Source: Metabacillus rhizolycopersici
GTDB taxonomy: Bacteria; Bacillota; Bacilli; Bacillales; Bacillaceae
Length of the DNA stretch: 14,124 nt
Direction: 5' to 3'
Assembly: GCF_020075705.1 (NCBI RefSeq)
Contig: NZ_JAIQUM010000099.1
Span: 1-14,124 of the forward strand
Shown here: positions 1 through 5,825 of the stretch, in pieces
Layout: each line of letters begins with the position of its first letter
How positions within the stretch are numbered: position 1 is the first letter of the stretch
The notes under the pieces: model-generated
Told to the model about the DNA's origin: nothing
Databases searched by the model: none
Seen by the model: only the letters and a program-made list of their open reading frames with translations
Translations under genes and position numbers: made by a program

Positions 1-260
1 TGCCCGATTTCTGAATATTGGAGTCTTAGCGGTCACCTTTACGTGAGTTACGTGCCCGATTTCTGAATATTGGAGTCTTAGCGGTCACCTTTACGTGAGT
101 TACGTGCCCGATTTCTGAATATTGGAGCCTTAGCGGTCACCTTTACGTGAGTTACGTGCCCGATTTCTGAATATTGGAGCCTTAGCGGTCACCTTTACGG
201 TAGTTACGTGACCATTTTCTGAATAATAGAGACATATCGGTCAACTTTACTGGGGTTAGA
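1..260. repeat. 52-bp tandem repeat (minisatellite)
   Basis: Five direct copies with an exact 52-bp period start at 1, 53, 105, 157 and 209. The first four are nearly identical (a T/C change in gagYctt and a small change at the end of the fourth). The fifth is clearly degenerate, and a sixth, more decayed copy may run to about 314. The array may continue left of the window. Since 52 is not a multiple of three, it does not encode an in-frame peptide repeat. Each unit carries two ACGT cores separated by 5 bp (acgtgagttacgt) and a near-palindromic ggtcacc. There are no unique spacers, so it is not a CRISPR array. Function unknown. Confidence 0.95.
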
Positions 261-347
261 TGCCAAATCAGTCACTGTTGATGGACTCTATTGACAATAG
301 CAACAAAGTTTACGAAAACAGCCTTTTTACAAAAAGATAAATAGTTG

Positions 348-399
348 GGCAGTGTCAACCGGCTACAAGGGTAGCCTGATGAGCGTATTGACTGCTGCC
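348..399 (+). promoter_or_regulatory. structured 5' leader of the dehydrogenase gene
   Basis: Three nested perfect stems can be drawn: GGCAG 348-352 with CTGCC 395-399, GTCAA 354-358 with TTGAC 388-392, and GGCTAC 361-366 with GTAGCC 371-376 closed by an AAGG tetraloop. An 11-nt single-stranded segment (377-387) and a 2-nt joint lie between the inner two stems. The element ends 5 bp before the ribosome binding site at 404, so it probably lies in the 5' UTR. I do not recognise it as a known riboswitch class. It could be a cis-regulatory RNA or, as DNA, a composite operator. Confidence 0.5.
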
Positions 400-416
400 T
401 AGTGGAGGGATAATTG

Positions 417-1436
417 ATGAAAGCAGTTGTTATTAATAAACCATTTGAAGTTGAAATAAAAGAAGTGCCAAAACCTGAAATTCATGATGAGAAGGATGTC
501 ATCATTAAAGTCCTTGCTGGCGGAATTTGCGGATCAGATATTGGAATTTTTAATGGAACCAATTCATTGGCTACATATCCGCGGATTATTGGTCATGAAT
601 TTGCGGGTGTTATTGAGGAAGTTGGCACAGCTGTGACGAATGTGAAGATTGGTGATTTAGTAGCTATTGATCCCGTAAATAGCTGTGGTCATTGTTATGC
701 ATGCCGTACAGGTAACCATAATGTTTGTTCAACGGTTGAAGTAACAGGCGTTCACCGTGATGGTGGTTTTGCAGAGTATGTAAAGACAAGTGAAAAAAAT
801 GTGTTTAAAGTAGATGAATCGAAAATTGATCCACAAAATGCGGCGTTAGTAGAACCATATTCTATCGGCGTTGAAGCAAATGAGCGCGGTCGCACGACTG
901 TCGGTGATAAAGTATTAGTCATGGGTTCTGGTCCAATTGGGATTGCGGTTATGCAAGTGGCGAAAGCGCGCGGGGCAGAGGTGATGATGACTGATTTATT
1001 AGACAAACGACTGGACCGCGCACTTGAAATGGGTGCTGATAAAGTGGTGAATGTTCTAAAAGAAAGCTTAAGTGAAGCGGTTCAGGAATTCACAAATGGC
1101 GACGGGGCCCATGTGATTATTGATTCCGTCTGTTCACCACAAAGCCTTGAGGAAGCACTAGAATTAGCAGCACCATCCGGTCGTGTTGTCACATTAGGAA
1201 CAGGAAACAAGCCATCACAGATTGCTCAAGTAGCATTTACGAAAAAAGGCTTGGATGTTAGGGGATCAAGACTAAGCAATAATCGATTTCCCCATGTCAT
1301 TGAATTATTTGAAAAAGGAGCCGTCACACCAGAGAAAATGAAAACACATACCTTCCATTTCAGAGAAATCGAAGCAGCGTTTGAATTTATGAAGGAAAAT
1401 CAGGCGGATGTGTGTAAGGTTGTTATTACGTTTTAG
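417..1436 (+). CDS. zinc-dependent medium-chain alcohol/polyol dehydrogenase
   Basis: Predicted 339-residue cytosolic NAD(P)-dependent oxidoreductase of the zinc MDR family. Catalytic-zinc ligands are visible at C38 (GGICGSD), H60-E61 (GHEFAG) and E146 (VEP). The structural zinc lobe has C90, C93, C96 and C104. The Rossmann GxGxxG is at 170-175, with an acidic D193 at the end of strand 2 that favours NAD over NADP. Full family length. I chose ATG 417, with GGAGGG at 404-409, rather than the in-frame TTG three bases earlier. By overall pattern it resembles polyol, threonine or hexonate 5-dehydrogenases (sorbitol dehydrogenase, YjmD or galactonate dehydrogenase types), but the substrate cannot be read from sequence. 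It stands alone; the structured leader just upstream is its only visible regulatory feature. No convincing terminator follows. Confidence 0.92.
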   Translation: MKAVVINKPFEVEIKEVPKPEIHDEKDVIIKVLAGGICGSDIGIFNGTNSLATYPRIIGHEFAGVIEEVGTAVTNVKIGDLVAIDPVNSCGHCYACRTGNHNVCSTVEVTGVHRDGGFAEYVKTSEKNVFKVDESKIDPQNAALVEPYSIGVEANERGRTTVGDKVLVMGSGPIGIAVMQVAKARGAEVMMTDLLDKRLDRALEMGADKVVNVLKESLSEAVQEFTNGDGAHVIIDSVCSPQSLEEALELAAPSGRVVTLGTGNKPSQIAQVAFTKKGLDVRGSRLSNNRFPHVIELFEKGAVTPEKMKTHTFHFREIEAAFEFMKENQADVCKVVITF

Positions 1437-1554
1437 TTTGTTTTGGGTGCCTGTCACTCATCTAATAATCAATCGTTCCACAAGCTGATCTTATCAGAAA
1501 ATCCTGGTTCTATAAAATTCTCGTACTGTGGATAAGCTCACTACATCCATAGCT

Positions 1555-1650
1555 CTCGAGGTCATAGGCCAATTAGGAGTTGAAGGTAAAAAACACCTTC
1601 TATTCCTGATTGGCTTATTTGCCCAAGGCTGATACAGGCGCTTGCACTTT
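1555..1650. repeat. dispersed Bacillus-type hairpin repeat, copy 1
   Basis: A 24-bp inverted repeat (arms 1564-1587 and 1595-1618) pairs at 23 of 24 positions, with a single T-T mismatch near the tip. It is followed by a conserved tail aaggctgatacaggcgctt. A second copy lies at 10053-10170 with different arm sequences but the same fold, the same T-T mismatch and the same tail. The left outer arm seems truncated here. I recall this as an abundant intergenic repeat in Bacillus genomes; no search was run. Confidence 0.75.
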
Positions 1651-1673
1651 TGTTCGTGCGCTTACTTTTATCT

Positions 1674-1703
1674 GAATTAGTACTTTTGCAACTGTGTAGG
1701 GAG
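1674..1703. repeat. 30-bp short dispersed repeat, copy 1
   Basis: Begins gaattagtacttttgcaact. It matches 12363-12392 at 26 of 30 positions. It sits between the hairpin repeat and the deacetylase remnant; origin unknown. Confidence 0.5.
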
Positions 1704-1730
1704 CATTTGGATTGAGTGATTTAATGTGTC

Positions 1731-1976
1731 GAGCTTGCTTTCGATTCGATGGACTGAAAAGCAATAGTGGTAAAAAAGGATGAAATTGTAAAAAATATTT
1801 TAAATGAATCGATGAATATGCAGCAAGCGATTGTTTAAATGCATGACCTGCAAGGAAAACATACAACCTTCGAGGCGCTTCCTGAAATTATAAACGATCT
1901 AAAGAAACAAGGCTTTGCGTTTGAGGAATTGTCTGAACATAGCTATAACAATCAATTTATCGCAACAAATAACTAA
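1731..1976 (+). pseudogene. C-terminal remnant of a polysaccharide deacetylase
   Basis: Reading 1731-1976 in one frame gives the end of a NodB-type polysaccharide deacetylase: an FDSMD-(stop)-KA segment, then EIVKNIL, then MHDLQGKHTTFEALPEI and a final KKQGFAFEEL. In-frame stops fall at 1755-1757 (TGA, where the family usually has the Trp of DWK) and 1836-1838 (TAA, where a Leu such as IVLMHD is expected). Each is one base from a sense codon. The N-terminal catalytic part (TFDDG, HxxxH) is absent. So this is a 5'-truncated, doubly interrupted relic of a cell-wall or chitin-type deacetylase. An ATG at 1839 could open a short ORF, but I see no good ribosome binding site. Confidence 0.75.
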
Positions 1977-2017
1977 GTAAACGAATGCTTAAATGATTAC
2001 GGTTATATAAAGTAAGG

Positions 2018-2056
2018 CTAGTCGATCATGAAATCTCATGATCGACTAGTCTTTTT
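2018..2056 (+). terminator. intrinsic terminator
   Basis: Perfect 14-bp stem (2018-2031 with 2036-2049), loop aatc, then a T-rich run at 2050-2056. It lies after the deacetylase remnant and probably once ended that gene. It also insulates dat. Confidence 0.9.
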
Positions 2057-2153
2057 ACATTTAAAATAAACGGTTAATTTAGCTTTTAATTTATGGGAAT
2101 TTTTGTAATAATTGTAGTGGGTTTTAGAGTATTTATCTGAAAGAGGCGAGCTT

Positions 2154-2984
2154 ATGAAAGTTTTATATAATAACCAATTTAAGAATCGTGATGAAGTTGT
2201 GATTGATATTGAGGACAGGGGCTATCAGTTTGGAGACGGAATTTACGAGGTCATGCGTGTTTATAATCGCAATGTTTTTACTTTAGATGAGCATTTAGCG
2301 AGATTTGTAAGAAGTGCTGCTGAGTTAAAAATACAGCTGCCTTATAGTGTAGAAGATATCAAGACTATGCTGCTCGAGCTTGTTGAACAAAATCATTTAG
2401 AAGAAGGCTCAATTTATGTACAAATTACACGTGGGACTTCAATGAGAAATCATTCATTTCCAGCTCAATCTGTTTCACCTGTTTTGATTGCATATCCACT
2501 CCCAAAAAAGAATCCTTCACAAGAACAACAGCAGGGAATAAAAATGAAGCTCGTCGAAGATATGCGCTGGTTAAGATGTGATATTAAAAGCTTGAATTTA
2601 TTATACAATGTGATGGCCAAACAAGAAGCACTTGACCATCAATGCTATGAAGCACTTCTTCATCGAAATGGCACGATAACAGAAGGATCCTCAACTAATT
2701 TTTTTGCGGTGAAAGACGGAAAATTGTACACCCATCCAGCCAACAATCTTATCTTAAATGGTATTACAAGGCTGGAAATAAGGAAGTTATGTGAAGCTAA
2801 TGACATGACAATGATTGAAAAAGAATTAACGATAAATGGAATTGAAAGCTTTGATGAGGCTTTTATTACATCTACAACACTTGAAATTGTCCCAGTTACA
2901 CAGATCGATGATACGGTAATTGGTCAAGGTGAACCTGGGGAGATGACAAAAAGGCTGCAAATGCTTTTTCAAGCGTTGATTTAG
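2154..2984 (+). CDS. dat: D-amino-acid transaminase (D-alanine aminotransferase)
   Basis: 276-residue PLP enzyme of fold type IV (class IV aminotransferase). It interconverts D-alanine and 2-oxoglutarate with pyruvate and D-glutamate, supplying D-amino acids for peptidoglycan. The Schiff-base lysine is K145 in RCDIKSLNLL. Y31 in GDGIYEV, E177 in TEGSS near the PLP pyridine nitrogen, and the R98/H100 carboxylate-binding pair (RGTSMRNH) all match the well-studied Bacillus enzyme, as do DRGYQFGDG at the N-terminus and YTHPANN. Length is normal. Start ATG 2154 has AGAGG about 7 nt upstream. It is a single-gene unit after a strong terminator. Branched-chain aminotransferase and aminodeoxychorismate lyase share the fold, but the RxH motif points to DAAT. 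Confidence 0.95.
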   Translation: MKVLYNNQFKNRDEVVIDIEDRGYQFGDGIYEVMRVYNRNVFTLDEHLARFVRSAAELKIQLPYSVEDIKTMLLELVEQNHLEEGSIYVQITRGTSMRNHSFPAQSVSPVLIAYPLPKKNPSQEQQQGIKMKLVEDMRWLRCDIKSLNLLYNVMAKQEALDHQCYEALLHRNGTITEGSSTNFFAVKDGKLYTHPANNLILNGITRLEIRKLCEANDMTMIEKELTINGIESFDEAFITSTTLEIVPVTQIDDTVIGQGEPGEMTKRLQMLFQALI

Positions 2985-3054
2985 AGGTAAGTAAAGAAGT
3001 TTTATGTTGTCATATTATCGGATATATCAATAGACGAAACAATGGCATTTTGGT

Positions 3055-3080
3055 TTACGTCACAGTGACCACTCGAAATT
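3055..3080. repeat. GTCAC-type dispersed repeat, half copy
   Basis: Twenty-six bases that include the palindrome gtcacagtgac and actcgaaatt. They match 8214-8239 with two mismatches. Here only the left arm of the longer hairpin seen at 8214-8258 is present. It lies just upstream of the small-peptide gene. Confidence 0.6.
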
Positions 3081-3164
3081 TGACGAAGATTGATAGACTG
3101 TTAAATGGAAAGATTATGATAAGATAAAGTTGCAACTGAATATTGTGAGGGTGGTTGGTTGTTG

Positions 3165-3192
3165 CACTTCTTTCCTTTATGGAAGGGAGGTG
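3165..3192 (+). promoter_or_regulatory. hairpin sequestering the ribosome binding site
   Basis: CACTTCTTTCC (3165-3175) pairs with GGAAGG-g-AGGTG (3181-3192), giving 11 bp with one bulged G and a 5-nt loop. This buries the whole Shine-Dalgarno GGAGGTG of the peptide gene starting at 3199. The 5' arm CACTTCT is also complementary to AGAAGTG in the terminator stem at 3386-3392, so a long-range pairing could open the site. Translation control is inferred from pairing only. Confidence 0.55.
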
Positions 3193-3198
3193 ATAACC

Positions 3199-3342
3199 AT
3201 GGAAACATTTCTTGAATTTCTACGAGAAGTTCTGAAGGGGATTGTGCGTGAAGTTAGTGCCTATTTCTTTCGAAAGAACGTATTAGAAAACAAGAAAACC
3301 ACCCCGCGCCGTAGGAAGCAAAAGGGTGGTTCTCAAAAGTAA
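3199..3342 (+). CDS. 47-residue basic amphipathic peptide, candidate type I toxin
   Basis: I chose ATG 3199 because of the near-perfect GGAGGTGAT at 3186-3194; an in-frame TTG at 3130 has no such site. Residues 1-30 look like an amphipathic helix (METFLEFLREVLKGIV then SAYFF). Residues 32-47 form a strongly basic tail (KKTTPRRRKQKGGSQK). No classical membrane span, signal peptide or known domain is seen. The gene has the architecture of a type I toxin: tiny ORF, occluded ribosome binding site, strong downstream terminator, and a probable antisense RNA overlapping its 3' end. The last 16 codons reappear at 8034-8084 as a truncated copy. Function is not established; a regulatory peptide or a host for a functional RNA is equally possible. 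The coding call is fairly secure, the toxin label is a hypothesis. Confidence 0.6.
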   Translation: METFLEFLREVLKGIVREVSAYFFRKNVLENKKTTPRRRKQKGGSQK

Positions 3343-3416
3343 TATCCTTATGACAACCACCACCCTAACGGTAGAGGTTGCAGGGAGAAGTGTTGGTCGC
3401 ACTTCTCTTTTTAATA
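3292..3416 (-). ncRNA. candidate antisense RNA to the small-peptide gene
   Basis: On the minus strand a perfect TATAAT (plus coordinates 3429-3424) would start transcription near 3416. A hairpin formed by 3331-3324 with 3304-3297 (8 bp), followed by a T-rich stretch on the minus strand, would end it near 3290. The -35 match is poor. The same TATAAT lies at the same relative place in the second copy (8174-8169) within otherwise diverged flanks. A third segment, 3359-3366, can pair with the middle arm instead, giving a terminator/antiterminator-like choice. Confidence 0.45.
3385..3412 (+). terminator. intrinsic terminator of the small-peptide gene
   Basis: GAGAAGTG (3385-3392), a 7-nt loop and CACTTCTC (3400-3407), followed by five Ts. 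The same hairpin, extended to 10 bp, is present at 8125-8157. Confidence 0.85.
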
Positions 3417-3574
3417 TATGTCAATTATACACAAAAATATCCCTTTAAGAAACATTTAGGTTTAAGTACTATTCTATCAATTCTATTACTGGGTTGTTTT
3501 TTGAATATGATAGTAGGCGTAAGAAATTCCATTTCTATGAGCTTTGTGCCAAACCCGTACAACGTGAATGGCTT

Positions 3575-4816
3575 CTATTTTTCAATTAATCCAATTAAGA
3601 AAAATTCCCATTTCTCATATTTAGAGAGATCCTTAATTGCAGATTTTGTTAGGCGCTTAGGTTTCATTTCTGTTACAAAGTAGGCGTTATTTTGATGTGC
3701 TTGATGTGGAGAAACCATTAAGACTTCTCTGATTTGTACACCTTTCGTCATTTCCTGAATCCCTTCAAAGCTTAAGCCCATTTGGACAGATTGCTTTTTG
3801 ATCCGACTATTTTCATTTAATAGATAAACATACGGATTTTTGATGTTATAGATTGCTTTTTCCGGAATAGTTGGTATACCAATGGCTTCGGCCGTGACAA
3901 CTGATATATCAGCTTTCGAACCTATTGCGAGTGGTTCTGGTTGTTCTGTCATGATTGCTTCAAAATGATAATGGTTTTCCTCATCGATCTTAGGCTCATT
4001 TACTGGATAAGAATTGATTTTGCCAAGTGTTCCTTCAAGTTTCTTTCCTGCAACGTTAGCTGTAAACAGCATTCCCGTTTCTGCTAAATTAAATTGGTTT
4101 TCTGTTAGCTGCCCCTCAATTACTTTGACATTTGAAGTAATGGTTATGACGGGATTTCCGAGCTTTTCATTTACTTTTTTAACAATTCCGTCCGTTTCGC
4201 TCACCATCATGACTGAACTGCTTTGTTCATCGATAGAGCTTAACTGACTATCATATTTTTTTACTTTTTCTTCAAGCTTGCTTTTTTCAAGCTCTTGTTT
4301 ATAAATTTCCTGTTCAATCGTATGAATCATCACATCTGATGACGCATCTTCATCGATGTTTAGGTCTTCCTCTAAAGTAAAATCAGGTTCAAAATAGGAG
4401 GGTGTAGATGAAATGGAAGATTGATAGTCTAACAGTTTGCTAATGTAAATGTCTATGCTTGCTATTTCTCCCTCTGTCTGCTGTCTTTCCAGCTCCAGTG
4501 TTTCTCTTATTTTATCTAGTTCAGGTGTTCTATACTCAAATAAAGGAGTTCCTGCTGTTACTTCATCCCCTTCTTTTACAAGAAAACGTTGAAATTCCTT
4601 ATCTCTATCATGAAAGTAAACATCATATTCTTCTTGAGGCATTATGATGCCCTCTGTTTCAAACGTCTGAACAACATCGTCTTTCTTTACGCGCGTCCAG
4701 TTGTCGACGTAGACGGTATGTTGGATCTTACTATCCTTCTTGGCAATTAAATAGCCGTTTAATGCAATAAAACTTAGCGAAACAACCGTTAATGAAATGA
4801 CGATCCACTTTTTCAT
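3575..4816 (-). CDS. HlyD-family periplasmic-adaptor-like efflux protein (YknX-like)
   Basis: 413-residue membrane-anchored adaptor of the HlyD/MacA family. One N-terminal membrane helix (about residues 4-24) is followed by an extracellular part. This has a split biotinyl-lipoyl domain (about 55-95, then from VSETDGIVKKV), a long coiled-coil hairpin between them (about 95-205), and a beta-barrel and membrane-proximal region to the C-terminus. I took ATG 4816 with AGGAGG 8 nt upstream rather than an in-frame GTG at 4825 inside the ribosome binding site. Its ATG shares one base with the stop of the Yip1-family gene, so the two are probably translationally coupled. In B. subtilis yknWXYZ the same order continues with an ABC ATPase and a MacB-like permease. 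Here neither follows; the next features are the small-peptide locus and dat on the other strand. Confidence 0.88.
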   Translation of the reverse strand: MKKWIVISLTVVSLSFIALNGYLIAKKDSKIQHTVYVDNWTRVKKDDVVQTFETEGIIMPQEEYDVYFHDRDKEFQRFLVKEGDEVTAGTPLFEYRTPELDKIRETLELERQQTEGEIASIDIYISKLLDYQSSISSTPSYFEPDFTLEEDLNIDEDASSDVMIHTIEQEIYKQELEKSKLEEKVKKYDSQLSSIDEQSSSVMMVSETDGIVKKVNEKLGNPVITITSNVKVIEGQLTENQFNLAETGMLFTANVAGKKLEGTLGKINSYPVNEPKIDEENHYHFEAIMTEQPEPLAIGSKADISVVTAEAIGIPTIPEKAIYNIKNPYVYLLNENSRIKKQSVQMGLSFEGIQEMTKGVQIREVLMVSPHQAHQNNAYFVTEMKPKRLTKSAIKDLSKYEKWEFFLIGLIEK

Positions 4817-5490
4817 CAAAACCACCTCCTTAATAAGACAGGTACCTCAATATACGCAGTTAAAGCTGTGAACAGCCAAGTGATAACATAAACGACTAAA
4901 ATAACGGTGAGTGTGAGATATTTATTTCGTCCAGTCAGATTTTTAAGATAATAGTAAAGGAGAGATATGGCCGCAAATTGAAAAAGTGTCATCGCGCCGA
5001 AAAAATGATTCCAATACTCGTTACGAATAAAATACTGGCTGATGACGCCAAACGAAAAAGGATTGCTAGCTTGATTCAAATCAAATAACACAAGTACCAG
5101 TGAGGTGATGGCTTGTTCAGCTAAATAAATTGAAAACACAATCATCTGAACAATTACGGCTTTTATGTAATCAACATTAAGACAAAGCCAGAAAACAAAG
5201 GCAGCAAACCAAATAAATAGAGTCGTATCTAACAAGCTTAAAACAAGTCTTCCTCCGAGCAGCAATAGCTTGCCAGCTTCAAACTCTTCATTGGTTCGTT
5301 CTGTAATGGTTCCGGAATATGTCTCTGTACCAATCCCAAAATATGTACTTGCCGCAAAAATGATGAAACTAAGTAGATAAAGCAAGATCAGTTTAAGACC
5401 AATCCCTGAAAATGCCTCCGCTTTTTGCAATTGATAAAGACTTGTCTCAGGCTGGAACAGCCCTTTTACTACGTGCATTCGATAGATCAT
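4816..5490 (-). CDS. Yip1-family membrane protein (YknW-like)
   Basis: 224-residue polytopic membrane protein with about five hydrophobic helices (near residues 31-50, 82-104, 111-136, 163-182 and 192-214). The N-terminus is short and cytosolic, beginning MIYRMHVVKGLFQPETSLYQ. This layout and its position directly before an HlyD-like adaptor match YknW of B. subtilis, a Yip1-domain protein that helps assemble the YknXYZ exporter. Start ATG 5490 has AAAGGGG 8 nt upstream. Its TGA overlaps the adaptor's ATG by one base. I found no convincing promoter or sigma-W motif in the upstream AT-rich DNA. The assignment rests on context and topology as much as on sequence. Confidence 0.75.
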   Translation of the reverse strand: MIYRMHVVKGLFQPETSLYQLQKAEAFSGIGLKLILLYLLSFIIFAASTYFGIGTETYSGTITERTNEEFEAGKLLLLGGRLVLSLLDTTLFIWFAAFVFWLCLNVDYIKAVIVQMIVFSIYLAEQAITSLVLVLFDLNQASNPFSFGVISQYFIRNEYWNHFFGAMTLFQFAAISLLYYYLKNLTGRNKYLTLTVILVVYVITWLFTALTAYIEVPVLLRRWF

Positions 5491-5663
5491 AAATGTTTCC
5501 CCTTTATAAGATAATTCAGCTATGTTTATTTTATCTTAATTTGAAGGGAAATGATGGATTTTATTGTGAATATATTGTTGTGTTAATAGGTGCTTTCTTA
5601 TTGTATGGTTGTTCATAAGTTTAAATAGGTAGATGATTATTCTTTTTCTATTAAATTTTAAAA

Positions 5664-5688
5664 AGGAAATAAGCGCAAAAAAAGGAAT
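5664..5688 (+). promoter_or_regulatory. candidate sigma-H promoter
   Basis: AGGAAAT (5664-5670) and GGAAT (5684-5688) are separated by 13 bp, fitting the B. subtilis sigma-H pattern AGGAWWT-N12..14-RGAAT. It would give a leader of about 85 nt before the protease and would suit transition-phase expression of a secreted protease. No comparable sigma-A pair is evident here; TATAAA at 5700-5705 lacks a -35. Confidence 0.4.
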
Positions 5689-5729
5689 AGAAATAGTGGT
5701 ATAAATTTTAAAAAACGGAGTATTCTTCT

Positions 5730-5825
5730 ATGAGCACATTAACCTATGCTGTTTTAGGACGTAATTCACAGGAGGATGCGGATGAAAAACAAGAAAGCAG
5801 TTATCAGTACTTTGGTAGGGATTAG
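5730..5825 (+). CDS. possible 31-residue leader peptide overlapping the protease start
   Basis: ATG 5730 follows CGGAG (5716-5720) by 9 nt and opens a 31-codon ORF beginning MSTLTYAVLGRNSQEDADEK. It runs through the protease ribosome binding site and ends inside its signal-peptide region (stop 5823-5825), in a different frame. It could couple or hinder protease translation. The peptide resembles nothing I know and may be spurious. Confidence 0.25.
   Translation: MSTLTYAVLGRNSQEDADEKQESSYQYFGRD

Noticed and set aside
1..260. CRISPR array
   Set aside because: The repeats are head to tail with no unique spacers and there are no cas genes.
291..316. TTGACA at 291-296 as dehydrogenase promoter
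   Set aside because: No acceptable -10 lies 16-18 bp downstream; the nearest (TACGAA) has a 14-bp spacer.
353..399. Hammerhead ribozyme (CTGATGAG at 376-383 near GTC)
   Set aside because: The required GAAA of the core is missing and the stems do not close in hammerhead order.
414..416. TTG start for the dehydrogenase
   Set aside because: ATG at 417 has the better spacing to GGAGGG and matches the usual MKA start of the family.
1615..1866. 83-codon minus-strand ORF
   Set aside because: It is antisense to the hairpin-repeat tail and the deacetylase remnant and has no ribosome binding site.
3378..3683. 101-codon plus-strand ORF with a hydrophobic middle
   Set aside because: It starts with TTG inside the terminator of the small-peptide gene, has no ribosome binding site, and its last third is antisense to the adaptor gene. 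The hydrophobic part (about 3440-3560) might be a relic, but nothing supports it as a gene.
5776..5781. Earlier ATG start of the protease
   Set aside because: It directly abuts GGAGG, leaving no spacing; ATG 5782 is placed correctly and begins a normal signal peptide.
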